Position numbers and translations under genes: made by a program. A stretch of 34,214 nucleotides of DNA from an uncultured beta proteobacterium (GTDB lineage Bacteria; Pseudomonadota; Gammaproteobacteria; Burkholderiales; Burkholderiaceae): assembly GCA_903909925.1 (NCBI GenBank), contig CAIVXR010000277.1:1-34214 (forward strand), written 5' to 3'. Positions 7,841 to 15,676 of this stretch are shown one piece after another; the first letter of the stretch is position 1, and every line of letters starts with the position of its first letter. The notes under the pieces are model-generated. The model did not search any database. It saw only the letters and a list, made by a program, of their open reading frames with translations, and was not told the DNA's origin.

Positions 7841-8628
7841 AAAGCGTCACCCCCATGGCTGCCCATATAAGCCTCAACTACTAATGGGTTTTTAGAAACC
7901 TCCTGATAAGAGCCCTCTGCCAAAACCGCTCCGCGTTGCAGCACGGTAATTCGATCAGCAATAGAGGCAACAACTTTCATGTTGTGCTCCACCATCAAAA
8001 TAGTGCGGCCCTTGGCAACGCGATCAATCAACTCTGTTACGCGCTCTACATCCTCATGCCCCATACCCTGGGTGGGCTCATCTAAGAGCATTAGCTCTGG
8101 CTCCATCGCCAAAGTGGTTGCAATTTCTAATGCGCGCTTCCGACCATATGCCAGATTTAAGGTTTGCTCGTGGGCAAACTCCTCTAGACCGACCTCATGA
8201 AGCAGCTCTAGAGCACGATCATTTAGAACATTAAGGGAGTCGCCAGACCTCCAAAAATAGAACTCGGTACCCAATCCTCGCTGCAGTGCAACACGAACGT
8301 TTTCCAAAACACTTAAATGCGGAAAAACTGCTGAAATTTGAAAGGAGCGAATAATGCCGCGCCGCGCAATTAAGGCTGGGGCCTCCCCAGTAATATCTAG
8401 GCCATTAAATAAGATTTGGCCGCTACTTGGCTCCAAGAATTTTGTAAGCAGATTAAAGCAGGTGGTTTTTCCGGCGCCGTTTGGGCCTATGAGAGCATGG
8501 ATAGCCCCTCGGGCAACCTTAAGGTTCACGTCACTAACCGCTGAAAACCCCTTAAAAGATTTTCCCAGCCCAATTGTCTCTAGTATTGTCTCTTGCAAGC
8601 TTATTTCCTCTGCCCTCTGGCGGGGCAA
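7837..8628 (-). CDS. livG: Liv-type ABC transporter ATPase LivG
   Basis: A 263-residue ABC ATPase. Walker A is canonical (GPNGAGKTT, residues 48-56), in contrast to the arginine variant in its partner LivF. Other motifs are SFQISAVFPHLSVLENV, an ABC-signature equivalent LAYGRKRALEIA, Walker B LMLLDEPTQGMGHEDV and the switch histidine in LMVEHNMKVV. LivG and LivF would form the cytoplasmic ATPase heterodimer driving uptake through LivH-LivM. It is the first gene of the five-gene operon, and the roughly 65 bp upstream of it may hold the promoter. Confidence 0.94.
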   Translation of the reverse strand: MPRQRAEEISLQETILETIGLGKSFKGFSAVSDVNLKVARGAIHALIGPNGAGKTTCFNLLTKFLEPSSGQILFNGLDITGEAPALIARRGIIRSFQISAVFPHLSVLENVRVALQRGLGTEFYFWRSGDSLNVLNDRALELLHEVGLEEFAHEQTLNLAYGRKRALEIATTLAMEPELMLLDEPTQGMGHEDVERVTELIDRVAKGRTILMVEHNMKVVASIADRITVLQRGAVLAEGSYQEVSKNPLVVEAYMGSHGGDAL

Positions 8629-8656
8629 GATATTGAGGATAACCCAAGATGGCCTT

Positions 8657-8668
8657 GCTATATATAGC
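8657..8668. promoter_or_regulatory. 12-bp perfect palindrome upstream of livG
   Basis: GCTATATATAGC is a perfect dyad in the short gap between the DUF3717 gene and livG. It sits 29 bp upstream of the livG start and contains TATATA elements usable as a minus-strand -10 box. A CCCT/AGGG mini-hairpin (8674-8686) is adjacent. It could be part of the livG promoter or an operator. A 12-bp AT-rich palindrome can also occur by chance, so confidence is low. Confidence 0.25.
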
Positions 8669-8692
8669 GATAACCCTAAATAAGGGCGGCGA

Positions 8693-8917
8693 TTAAGAGG
8701 CTTTGCTTATTTTTTGGAAGCTTTGAATTGCAGTCTGTGCAGCTGCTTCTAAAACATCCATTGGCATACGCTGGGAGCCCTGGACAATCATTAATGCATA
8801 AGGTTTTGCAAGAACGGCGGCTTCGGGGCACAAACGCAACTCCTCACCCTCTGCTGGGGACTGGCTACGCCAATAGTTAATTGCGGCCTCAAGCTCTTGA
8901 ATGCTGATATACAACAT
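8693..8917 (-). CDS. DUF3717 domain small protein
   Basis: A 74-residue protein beginning MLYISIQELEAAINYWRSQS and containing LCPEAAVLAKPYALMIV. This EAAINYWR...LAxPYALMI pattern is that of DUF3717, a small-protein family of unknown function found in Burkholderiales, as far as I recall. There is no signal peptide or membrane segment, and it looks like a compact helical protein. It lies 13 bp downstream of the SET-domain gene on the same strand, so it is probably at the end of the dnaA-dnaN-gyrB-SET transcription unit. Confidence 0.8.
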   Translation of the reverse strand: MLYISIQELEAAINYWRSQSPAEGEELRLCPEAAVLAKPYALMIVQGSQRMPMDVLEAAAQTAIQSFQKISKAS

Positions 8918-8930
8918 GGGATATTGGGGC

Positions 8931-9425
8931 CTACTTATCCTTTAGCGCAAGCATGGTGCCGCGGCATTTCTTTGCGCCGCATCGGCATTCATAATCTTTT
9001 TTCATCTGCTTAGTAATGCGGCCTTCGATGTCAAGAGAGTAGTCGTAAAACAACTCTTCACCAACCTCAAGGGCGCGTTTGGCGTAAATAAAAACGCGGG
9101 GCTCCCCCTTAAAAATATCTTCCTTAGTTTCGCAGCTCGGCTTGCAAGAGTGATTAATCCAGCGAGCGGCATTGCCGCCATACTTTGCATCAATGACGCG
9201 GCCGTCATCTAAGGAAAAGTAAAACGTATGGTTTGGATCCTTCTTGTCATGGGGGTGACGCTTCTGAGCCAGCTTCCAACTAATGCGCTCACCCGTGTAT
9301 TCAATAATGGCTTGGCCCTTCTTAATTGGCTTTACAACAAAAACACCTTTACCATGAATGGGCGAGGATTTAACAACAATAGATGACCGATCCACCTTGG
9401 GAGGCGTTAATTTTTTTGATTTCAT
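8931..9425 (-). CDS. SET-domain protein-lysine N-methyltransferase
   Basis: A 164-residue stand-alone SET domain. Visible motifs are HGKGVFVVKPIKKGQAIIEYTGE (SET-N), ARWINHSCKPSCE (the pseudoknot-forming NHSC, residues 91-94), GEELFYDYS (catalytic tyrosine region, 122-130) and a post-SET-like cysteine cluster CRCGAKKC (147-154). These would support S-adenosylmethionine-dependent methylation of lysines. SET domains are classically eukaryotic histone methyltransferases; bacterial copies are known, but their targets are mostly undefined. The start lies 2 bp after the gyrB stop with no obvious ribosome-binding site of its own, so translation is probably coupled to gyrB. A nucleoid or ribosomal protein target is a guess. 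Confidence 0.88.
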   Translation of the reverse strand: MKSKKLTPPKVDRSSIVVKSSPIHGKGVFVVKPIKKGQAIIEYTGERISWKLAQKRHPHDKKDPNHTFYFSLDDGRVIDAKYGGNAARWINHSCKPSCETKEDIFKGEPRVFIYAKRALEVGEELFYDYSLDIEGRITKQMKKDYECRCGAKKCRGTMLALKDK

Positions 9426-9427
9426 AT

Positions 9428-11926
9428 TTAAACGTCTAGGTTGCGTGCAATGAGTGCATTTTTTTCAATGAATGCGCGGCGAGGCTCAACCTCATCCCCC
9501 ATCAGCGTTGTAAAGACCTGATCTGCTGCAATAGCATCTTCAATCTTCACCTGTAATAAAGTGCGCGAGCTAGCATCCATGGTGGTTTCCCACAGCTGAG
9601 ATGGATTCATCTCGCCCAAACCTTTATATCGTTGACGACTCAGAACGCGCTCAGCCTCTGATAGTAGCCAAGAGAACGCCGCCCTAAAGTCACCAATCGT
9701 TTGTTCTTTTTGAGTCTTATCTGGGTCACCACGGCGAACTTTAGAGCCCGGCAACACCTTGCCCGATAACACCGCCGCAGCATTAGCAAGGCTCTGATAA
9801 TCATCGCCATGAACAAAGTCAGAGTTGATTGAAGACAGCTTAAGGTTGCCATGAATGCGGCGTGACAATAACAGCCTGAAGCGCTCAGTACGATCCTCTT
9901 TTTGCACAATAATTTCTGGGGGCAGCGCCAGTGGGTTTAGAGAATCTGACAGCGCCTTTCTTAAACGATCAGCCGATTCATTTGCCGACTTCTCTGTATC
10001 TAGGTTCAGCTGCGTGCCAGAGGCAATTGCTCGCAAAGCATCTTCATCAATTGTGCGCGATAGGCGATCAACGATGGACTGAATTACTTGATAGTGCTTG
10101 GCTAGCTCGTTGAGTGCATCACCCTCAATGACTTCACCACCAGGGGTTTGTAAAGACGCTGTTTCTAGTGCAATCTTTAACAATAGTTGATTAAGCTCAA
10201 CATCGTCTTTGATGTACTGCTCGCTTTTGCCAAACTTCACCTTATAAAGCGGTGGCTGCGCAATATAAATGTGACCGCGCTCAATCAACTCCGGCATTTG
10301 CCTGTAGAAGAAAGTTAACAACAATGTGCGAATGTGGCTGCCATCAACGTCCGCGTCGGTCATGATGATGATGCGGTGGTAGCGAAGCTTGTCGGCCTTG
10401 TATTCTTCGATGCCAATACCAGTTCCAAGAACGGTAATTAAAGTAACCACCTCTTGGCTTGCCAACATCTTGTCAAAGCGCGCTTTTTCTACGTTCAGAA
10501 TTTTTCCTTTTAAAGGAAGGATTGCCTGAAAGCGACGATCGCGCCCTTGCTTGGCAGAGCCGCCCGCAGAGTCACCCTCAACAATAAATAATTCTGATTT
10601 GGCGGGGTCCTTTTCTTGGCAATCCGCAAGCTTCCCAGGCAGGCCAAGGCCATCTAGCGCGCCTTTGCGTCTTGTCATGTCGCGCGCTTTGCGAGCTGCT
10701 TCACGAGCTCGTGCGGCGTCAACAATTTTTCCACAAAGAATTTTTGCGTCCGCTGGGCGCTCTTGCAGGTACGCAGTTAACGCTTCTGCAACAATTTCTT
10801 CGATTGGTCCACGAACCTCACTAGAAACCAACTTGTCTTTTGTTTGGCTAGAAAATTTTGGCTCTGGAACTTTGACCGATAAAACGCAAGTCAACCCTTC
10901 GCGCATATCATCGCCAGAAATTTCTACCTTAGCCCTTTTGGCGACCTCGTTTTCATCAATATATTTATTGATGACGCGCGTCATTGCAGCGCGTAGGCCA
11001 GTTAAGTGCGTCCCGCCATCCCGCTGTGGAATGTTATTGGTGAAGCAAAGCACTTGTTCGCTAAAGCTATCATTCCACTGCATTGAAACTTCAGCGGTAA
11101 TTTGCCCGCCCAGGTCTGAAGGGCGAACACCTTCTGCATAAAAGATGTTGGGGTGTAAAACGTTTTTAGTTTGGTTGATATATTCAACGAAACCTTTCAC
11201 GCCGCCAGAAAAAGCAAAATCTTCTTCTTGGCCTGTACGCTGATCAATTAATTTGATGTGGACGCCGTTATTTAAAAACGAGAGTTCGCGAATGCGTTTT
11301 ACAAGAATTTCATAATGAAACTCGACGTGTCCAAAAATGGTTTCGTCTGCCAGGAAATGAACCTCGGTTCCTGAGAGCTCGGTATCGCCTGTAACGGTAA
11401 TTGGGGAAATGGCAACGCCGTTCTCGTTTTGAATGTTGCGATTTTTAATAACGCCGCGTTCAAACTCCATGTAATGGGTTTTGCCGTCACGTCGGATGGT
11501 GAGCTTCAACCATTTGGATAGAGCGTTCACACAACTAACGCCCACGCCGTGTAAGCCGCCAGACACCTTGTAGCTGTTTTGATCAAACTTCCCACCAGCA
11601 TGCAGCTCAGTCATTACGATTTCAGCGGCACTTCGCTTGGGGTCATGCTTGTCGTCGTATTTAATACCGGTTGGCACACCCCTTCCATTGTCGACAATCG
11701 AAATAGAGTTATCCGTTTGAATAACAACCGTAATTTCTGAACAGTAGCCGGCCAAAGCCTCGTCAATGGAGTTGTCCAGAACCTCAAAAACTAAATGATG
11801 TAAGCCCGTTCCATCAGAGGTGTCTCCAATGTACATTCCGGGGCGTTTACGAACAGCTTCAAGACCTTCTAAGATTTGAATCGATGCAGCGCCGTACTGC
11901 TCTACTACTTTTTTTTCTTCAGTCAT
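9428..11926 (-). CDS. gyrB: DNA gyrase subunit B
   Basis: An 832-residue protein, close to the proteobacterial GyrB length of about 800. GHKL ATPase motifs are present: EVLDNSIDEA (48-57), DNGRGVP (79-85) and GGLHGVGVSCVNALS near residue 123. The transducer domain follows. The TOPRIM domain has EGDSAGGSAKQGRDR with Glu450 and the metal-binding DADVDGSHIRT from about residue 524. The C-terminus has the GyrB tail YKGLGEMNPSQLWETTMD. With GyrA (not in the window) it introduces negative supercoils. It begins 11 bp after dnaN, in the order dnaA-dnaN-gyrB with recF absent. Confidence 0.98.
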   Translation of the reverse strand: MTEEKKVVEQYGAASIQILEGLEAVRKRPGMYIGDTSDGTGLHHLVFEVLDNSIDEALAGYCSEITVVIQTDNSISIVDNGRGVPTGIKYDDKHDPKRSAAEIVMTELHAGGKFDQNSYKVSGGLHGVGVSCVNALSKWLKLTIRRDGKTHYMEFERGVIKNRNIQNENGVAISPITVTGDTELSGTEVHFLADETIFGHVEFHYEILVKRIRELSFLNNGVHIKLIDQRTGQEEDFAFSGGVKGFVEYINQTKNVLHPNIFYAEGVRPSDLGGQITAEVSMQWNDSFSEQVLCFTNNIPQRDGGTHLTGLRAAMTRVINKYIDENEVAKRAKVEISGDDMREGLTCVLSVKVPEPKFSSQTKDKLVSSEVRGPIEEIVAEALTAYLQERPADAKILCGKIVDAARAREAARKARDMTRRKGALDGLGLPGKLADCQEKDPAKSELFIVEGDSAGGSAKQGRDRRFQAILPLKGKILNVEKARFDKMLASQEVVTLITVLGTGIGIEEYKADKLRYHRIIIMTDADVDGSHIRTLLLTFFYRQMPELIERGHIYIAQPPLYKVKFGKSEQYIKDDVELNQLLLKIALETASLQTPGGEVIEGDALNELAKHYQVIQSIVDRLSRTIDEDALRAIASGTQLNLDTEKSANESADRLRKALSDSLNPLALPPEIIVQKEDRTERFRLLLSRRIHGNLKLSSINSDFVHGDDYQSLANAAAVLSGKVLPGSKVRRGDPDKTQKEQTIGDFRAAFSWLLSEAERVLSRQRYKGLGEMNPSQLWETTMDASSRTLLQVKIEDAIAADQVFTTLMGDEVEPRRAFIEKNALIARNLDV

Positions 11927-11937
11927 TTTTTTCTAAG

Positions 11938-13053
11938 TTAAATACGCATTGGCATCACAACATACTTAAAACTCTCTGAGCCAGGCAGAGTAATCACAGC
12001 ACTACTATTTGCATCGCCCAAACTAATTTGAACTTTTTCATTCTTAAGGTTCGCCAAAACATCTAATAAGTAACTTACATTAAACCCAATTTCTACTGTG
12101 TCGCCGCTGTACTCAGTTTCAATTTCTTCTTGAGCCTCTTCTTGCTCAGCATTGGTGGATTGAACGGTAATGCGGTTAGGTGAAAGCGAGAATCGAACCC
12201 CTTTAAACTTGTCCGTGGTAAGAATGGCCGCACGCTGAAGGGCTGCCTGTAAAACATCTCGACCGACAATTAAAGTATTTTTATGTCCTTTTGGAATTAC
12301 TCTTTGGAAGTCTGGAAACTTACCCTCAACCAATTTGGAAATTAATTCAATATCACCAAAGGCAAATTTGATTTGGTTTGTAGTGAGGCTAATTTCTAGG
12401 GGTTCGTCTGAGTCCTCCAAAAGATGCTGGCACTCTAAAATAGTTTTGCGAGGAACGATGATTTCCTGTCTTTGACCAGAGCCCGCTGGTGCTTCCGCCA
12501 ACTCAACTTGAGAATAAGCAAGTCGATGACCATCGGTCGCAACCGCCACAACCTCTTTACCTTCCACAACCAACAACATTCCATTAAGGTAATAACGAAT
12601 ATCTTGTTGCGCCATCGAGAAGTGCACTTGGCTAATTAATTGACGGAAACTTTTTTGCGACATCTTCCATGTGGCCGTAACTTCGCCAACACTTTGCATA
12701 ACTGGAAACTCTGCGGCAGATAGGGTCTGCAATGAAAAACGGCTTTTGCCACTTTGCACAACCATACGGTTGTCTTTTAAATTAAGAGAAACCGGTCCTT
12801 CTGGAAGTGCGCGCAAAATATCTAGAAGTTTTCTTGCCGCAACTGTGGTTGTAGCGTCCTCTGCCCCAACTCCAAAATTTGCGTTGGTAGTAATTTGAAT
12901 TTCAATATCTGTGGAGATGAAGGAAACCTTCTCACCATTTTTTTTAAACAAGAGGTTTGCCAAAATTGGCAGCGTGTGCCTACGTTCAACAATTCCACTA
13001 ACAACCTGAAGGGGTTTTAGTAAGCTATCGCGCGAAGTGTTAACGAGTTGCAT
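11938..13053 (-). CDS. dnaN: DNA polymerase III beta sliding clamp
   Basis: A 371-residue protein made of three repeated clamp domains, matching the usual length of about 366. It begins MQLVNTSRDSLLKPLQVVSG and has RRHTLPILANLL, ATDGHRLAYSQVEL in the middle domain and the C-terminal YVVMPMRI, all typical of DnaN. The clamp tethers replicative and repair polymerases to DNA. The ATG at 13053 has an AAGGAT ribosome-binding site. It lies downstream of dnaA across the 262-bp origin interval. The AT-rich tract and DnaA-trio array abut its 5' end, so initiation and dnaN expression may influence each other. Confidence 0.98.
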   Translation of the reverse strand: MQLVNTSRDSLLKPLQVVSGIVERRHTLPILANLLFKKNGEKVSFISTDIEIQITTNANFGVGAEDATTTVAARKLLDILRALPEGPVSLNLKDNRMVVQSGKSRFSLQTLSAAEFPVMQSVGEVTATWKMSQKSFRQLISQVHFSMAQQDIRYYLNGMLLVVEGKEVVAVATDGHRLAYSQVELAEAPAGSGQRQEIIVPRKTILECQHLLEDSDEPLEISLTTNQIKFAFGDIELISKLVEGKFPDFQRVIPKGHKNTLIVGRDVLQAALQRAAILTTDKFKGVRFSLSPNRITVQSTNAEQEEAQEEIETEYSGDTVEIGFNVSYLLDVLANLKNEKVQISLGDANSSAVITLPGSESFKYVVMPMRI

Positions 13054-13315
13054 TGCTTTTAAATCCTTGTATATATCTTAGTAGTAATAGTAATAAGGCT
13101 TCTGATTTTAGTGGATAAGTCAAAAAACCCATATAAATCAACAAATTAGAAGACAAAAAACCTGTGGAAAACCCCTGTATAAACCTTGCACAAAAAGTGC
13201 ATAACTTTTTTCAACACCCTATTTTGCATGAAGCCCAAAACTTTCCACAATTTATCCACACACAATCCCCAAACTTATCCCTAGGGTTGTCCACAAGCTT
13301 ATCCACAAACAAAAA
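13054..13315. other. oriC: oriC: dnaA-dnaN intergenic region with DnaA boxes and unwinding module
   Basis: A 262-bp gap between dnaN and dnaA. Perfect TTATCCACA boxes are at 13252-13260 and 13299-13307 (plus strand). One-mismatch boxes are TTGTCCACA at 13287-13295 (plus), TTTTCCACA at 13163-13171 (minus) and TTATCCACT at 13110-13118 (minus). The two minus-strand boxes point toward a run of DnaA-trio triplets at 13079-13096, followed by an AT-rich stretch with TATATAT. This box-spacer-trio-AT order matches the basal unwinding system described in Bacillus subtilis and other bacteria. Whether replication starts here has not been tested. Confidence 0.88.
13079..13096 (+). other. DnaA-trio array (origin unwinding element)
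   Basis: The plus strand reads TAG TAG TAA TAG TAA TAA: six uninterrupted triplets fitting the DnaA-trio consensus (3'-[G/A]A[T/A]-5'). On the complementary strand the order is DnaA box TTATCCACT, 13-nt spacer, then the complement of the trios, then AT-rich DNA. That is the polarity in which DnaA filaments are proposed to extend onto single-stranded DNA. Confidence 0.75.
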
Positions 13316-14743
13316 CTAAGCTTTCAGGGTTTGCTCAATCACGTGGATTTCGTGGTTTAGCTGTCCGTCGTGGGCCCGCTCTTCCGCAATCTTCCGAACT
13401 GCATGTAAAACTGTTGTATGGTCCCTGCCGCCAAAAAGTTCACCAATCTCAGGAAGGCTTTTTTGCGTTAGTTCTTTGGCCATAAACATTGCAATTTGGC
13501 GGGGCCTAGCAATATTAGCCGGTCTCTTTTTAGAGTACATGTCAGCAACCTTGATGCTATAAAAGTCCGCTACTGATTTTTGAATGTTCTCAACAGAAAT
13601 TTGTCGGTTTTGTATCGACAACAGGTCTTTCAGTGCTGTTCTAGCCACCTCAATCGTTACCTCTCGTCCATGAAAGCGCACAAAGGCCAATATCTTTCTT
13701 AGTGCTCCCTCAAGTTCTCGCACGTTCGAGCGCAGGTGCTTGGCCACAAAGAAGGCCACATCCTCAGACATCGGAATACCCTCGCTAATTGCCTTTTTCA
13801 TCAAAATCGCAACCCGCATTTCTAGCTCCGGCGGCTCAATGGCAACCGTTAGGCCAGAGTCAAAGCGCGAGATTAATCGGTCGTCAATGCCCGCCATCTC
13901 TTTTGGGTAGGTGTCGCTAGTAATAATGACCTGAGCCTTGTTGCTGAGAAGCGCCTCAAAAGCATAAAAAAACTCTTCTTGGGTTCTAGACTTACCACTA
14001 AAAAACTGGATGTCGTCAATTAACAAAAGGTCTAGTGAGTGGTAGTAGCGCTTAAAGCGGTCAAAAGCTTTTTGCTGATAAGCACGCACTACATCAGACA
14101 CATATTGTTCAGCATGGATGTAGCGAATGCGGGCGTTCGGCTTCTCTTTTAAAAGGTGGTTACCGATTGCGTGAATTAGGTGAGTCTTACCAAGGCCTAC
14201 CCCGCCGTATAAAAACATCGGGTTGTATGAGCTGCCAGGGTTATGTGCAACCTGAACAGATGCTGCTCTAGCAAGCTGATTTGCTTTACCAGTAACAAAG
14301 GTTTCAAAGGTGAGGTTGGGGTTGAGTTTTGAGTGATCCTCAATTTCAAACGCACTCTCCTCTAAAGAGGCGGAGGCCTCTTGAGAATAGGTTTGTTGTA
14401 CTTCGGGCGCCACAGTTTCCAAAATTACAGGGGCGCTGACAGGCGGTGTGGCGACCTCAACATCGAGGACAAAATTGACATTAATAGGTAAGCCAAAATA
14501 CTGTGAAGCCAACTCTTGAAAGCGATCGGCAAAAGTTTTTTTAATCCAATCCAGCTTGAATCGGTTTGGAGCACCAATTGTTAGTGAGTGATCACTTTCG
14601 TCAAAAGAGACGAGGGTTAAGGGCTGGATCCATGTTTTAAATTGTTGGGGTGATAGCTCGCGCGAAAGTGCGCTAACTGCACCATCCCAAAAACCTAAGG
14701 GGCTGATCGAATTTAAAGCGGGGGGATTTTGTAGGTTGCTCAT
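13316..14743 (-). CDS. dnaA: Chromosomal replication initiator DnaA
   Basis: A 475-residue protein with all four DnaA domains: N-terminal domain I (FWDGAVSALSRELSPQQFKTW), a linker around 95-140, and the AAA+ domain with Walker A GGVGLGKT (180-187), Walker B LLLIDDIQFF and sensor region RLISRFDSGL. The C-terminal helix-turn-helix domain IV carries the DnaA signature GGRDHTTVLHAVRKI (438-452). The ATG at 14743 is chosen because it gives the normal N-terminus; an in-frame ATG at 14788 would add 15 residues and run into the promoter-proximal DnaA box. Perfect DnaA boxes upstream suggest autoregulation. Confidence 0.98.
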   Translation of the reverse strand: MSNLQNPPALNSISPLGFWDGAVSALSRELSPQQFKTWIQPLTLVSFDESDHSLTIGAPNRFKLDWIKKTFADRFQELASQYFGLPINVNFVLDVEVATPPVSAPVILETVAPEVQQTYSQEASASLEESAFEIEDHSKLNPNLTFETFVTGKANQLARAASVQVAHNPGSSYNPMFLYGGVGLGKTHLIHAIGNHLLKEKPNARIRYIHAEQYVSDVVRAYQQKAFDRFKRYYHSLDLLLIDDIQFFSGKSRTQEEFFYAFEALLSNKAQVIITSDTYPKEMAGIDDRLISRFDSGLTVAIEPPELEMRVAILMKKAISEGIPMSEDVAFFVAKHLRSNVRELEGALRKILAFVRFHGREVTIEVARTALKDLLSIQNRQISVENIQKSVADFYSIKVADMYSKKRPANIARPRQIAMFMAKELTQKSLPEIGELFGGRDHTTVLHAVRKIAEERAHDGQLNHEIHVIEQTLKA

Positions 14744-14778
14744 ATTTTTAGAGGATCCATTGTAGCGATGCTGCAAAG

Positions 14779-14818
14779 TTATCCACAAGCTAAAAAAACG
14801 TGGAAAAGCTGTGGATAA
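14779..14818. promoter_or_regulatory. Pair of DnaA boxes upstream of dnaA
   Basis: A perfect plus-strand box TTATCCACA lies at 14779-14787 and a perfect minus-strand box (TGTGGATAA) at 14810-14818, in inverted orientation. A weaker TGTGAACAA at 14821-14829 (TTGTTCACA on the minus strand) follows. They sit between dnaA and rpmH, followed by an AT-rich stretch at about 14835-14862. Likely roles are DnaA autoregulation and formation of a second DnaA-bound cluster of the origin. Confidence 0.8.
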
Positions 14819-14965
14819 CTTGTGAACAATGTCAAAAAAGTAATATAAATTAATGGTTTAAGAGAAAACCACCTAAAAATAGAGAAAAACACCTATATAT
14901 TCTTCAAGATAGATTGACCTTTTGCTCTGCAACAAGGAAAATAATTGGTTTTCCTAGGATCTATC

Positions 14966-15100
14966 ATGAAAAGAACATACCAACCATCAGTAACACGTCG
15001 TAAGCGCACTCACGGTTTTCGCATTCGCATGAAAACTAAGAGCGGACGCGCAGTATTAAACGCCCGTCGCGCTAAAGGTCGCAAGCGTTTGGCTGTGTAA
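14966..15100 (+). CDS. rpmH: 50S ribosomal protein L34
   Basis: A 44-residue, highly basic protein beginning [20 protein letters not shown] and ending KGRKRLAV, the near-universal L34 sequence. It is a late-assembly protein of the large ribosomal subunit. AGGA at 14956-14959 is a good ribosome-binding site. A TTGACC at 14914-14919 could be a -35 element, but no strong -10 is spaced correctly. It opens the rpmH-rnpA-yidD-yidC-mnmE cluster and is divergent from dnaA. Confidence 0.98.
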
Positions 15101-15108
15101 TTTAGCCA

Positions 15109-15426
15109 TTGAACAGCGCTAGGATTTCTGAATTATTAAAAATAACCCCCAAGACAACTATGTTTTGGGGTATTTACCTTGCGCCTGCACAAGAGGGTTC
15201 TAAGCCAGACTTGGGTGTTGCGGTAGCTAAGAAATTAGCCAAAAGAGCAGTCGATCGTAACCGCTTAAAGAGAATGATTCGCGAATTAATCTGGGCTGCC
15301 CAAAAAGGCGATTTAAACAAAGATGTGGTCGTTAAGCTTAAAAAACCCATCGGTCGCGGAACGGCTGGTAGGCTTAGAAAAAAAGAAAAAGAACTTCTTC
15401 GCTCTCAGATCTCGGGATTAATTTAA
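15109..15426 (+). CDS. rnpA: Ribonuclease P protein component (TTG start)
   Basis: A 105-residue basic protein containing LGVAVAKKLAKRAVDRNRLKRMIRELIW near residues 35-62, which includes the RNR motif that defines the RNase P protein subunit. It assists the catalytic RNA RnpB in maturing tRNA 5' ends. An in-frame TAG at 15103-15105 rules out any start further upstream. The first usable start is TTG at 15109; the next ATG would cut into the fold. The N-terminal part before the core is about ten residues shorter than in Burkholderia homologues, as I remember them. No strong ribosome-binding site is seen; it starts 8 bp after rpmH. Confidence 0.92.
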   Translation: MNSARISELLKITPKTTMFWGIYLAPAQEGSKPDLGVAVAKKLAKRAVDRNRLKRMIRELIWAAQKGDLNKDVVVKLKKPIGRGTAGRLRKKEKELLRSQISGLI

Positions 15427-15427
15427 G

Positions 15428-15661
15428 GTGAGCCTCTTAAACAGCATCGCATTAAGGTTGGTAAAAAGTTACCAACTGTTTTTGAGTCCTTATATGGGCA
15501 TGCACTGTAAATATGTACCAAGTTGCTCACAATACGCCTGCGACTGCTTCAATCATTATGGTTTTATAAAAAGCTCTGGCCTTGTTGCATGGCGCATTCT
15601 GCGTTGCAACCCCTGGGCACAGGGCGGCCATGATCCTGCGGTAAAACAAATATCTCATTAA
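15428..15661 (+). CDS. yidD: Membrane protein insertion efficiency factor YidD (GTG start)
   Basis: A 77-residue protein with the YidD core: KSYQLFLSPYMGMHCKYVPS, CSQYACDCFNHYG, and RILRCNPWAQGGHDPA. These correspond to the family's CRF.PSCS.YA and RI.RC.PW..GG.DP motifs. It is a small amphipathic inner-membrane protein thought to help YidC insert membrane proteins. The GTG start at 15428 lies one base after the rnpA stop codon, implying translational coupling. It is followed after 15 bp by yidC, the conserved order. Confidence 0.95.
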   Translation: MSLLNSIALRLVKSYQLFLSPYMGMHCKYVPSCSQYACDCFNHYGFIKSSGLVAWRILRCNPWAQGGHDPAVKQISH

Positions 15662-15676
15662 CTTAAGCGAACGCAA

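Noticed and set aside
10551..11141. 196-codon open frame on the plus strand inside gyrB
   Set aside because: It lies wholly antisense to a highly conserved gene, has no family motif, and is explained by the codon bias of gyrB.
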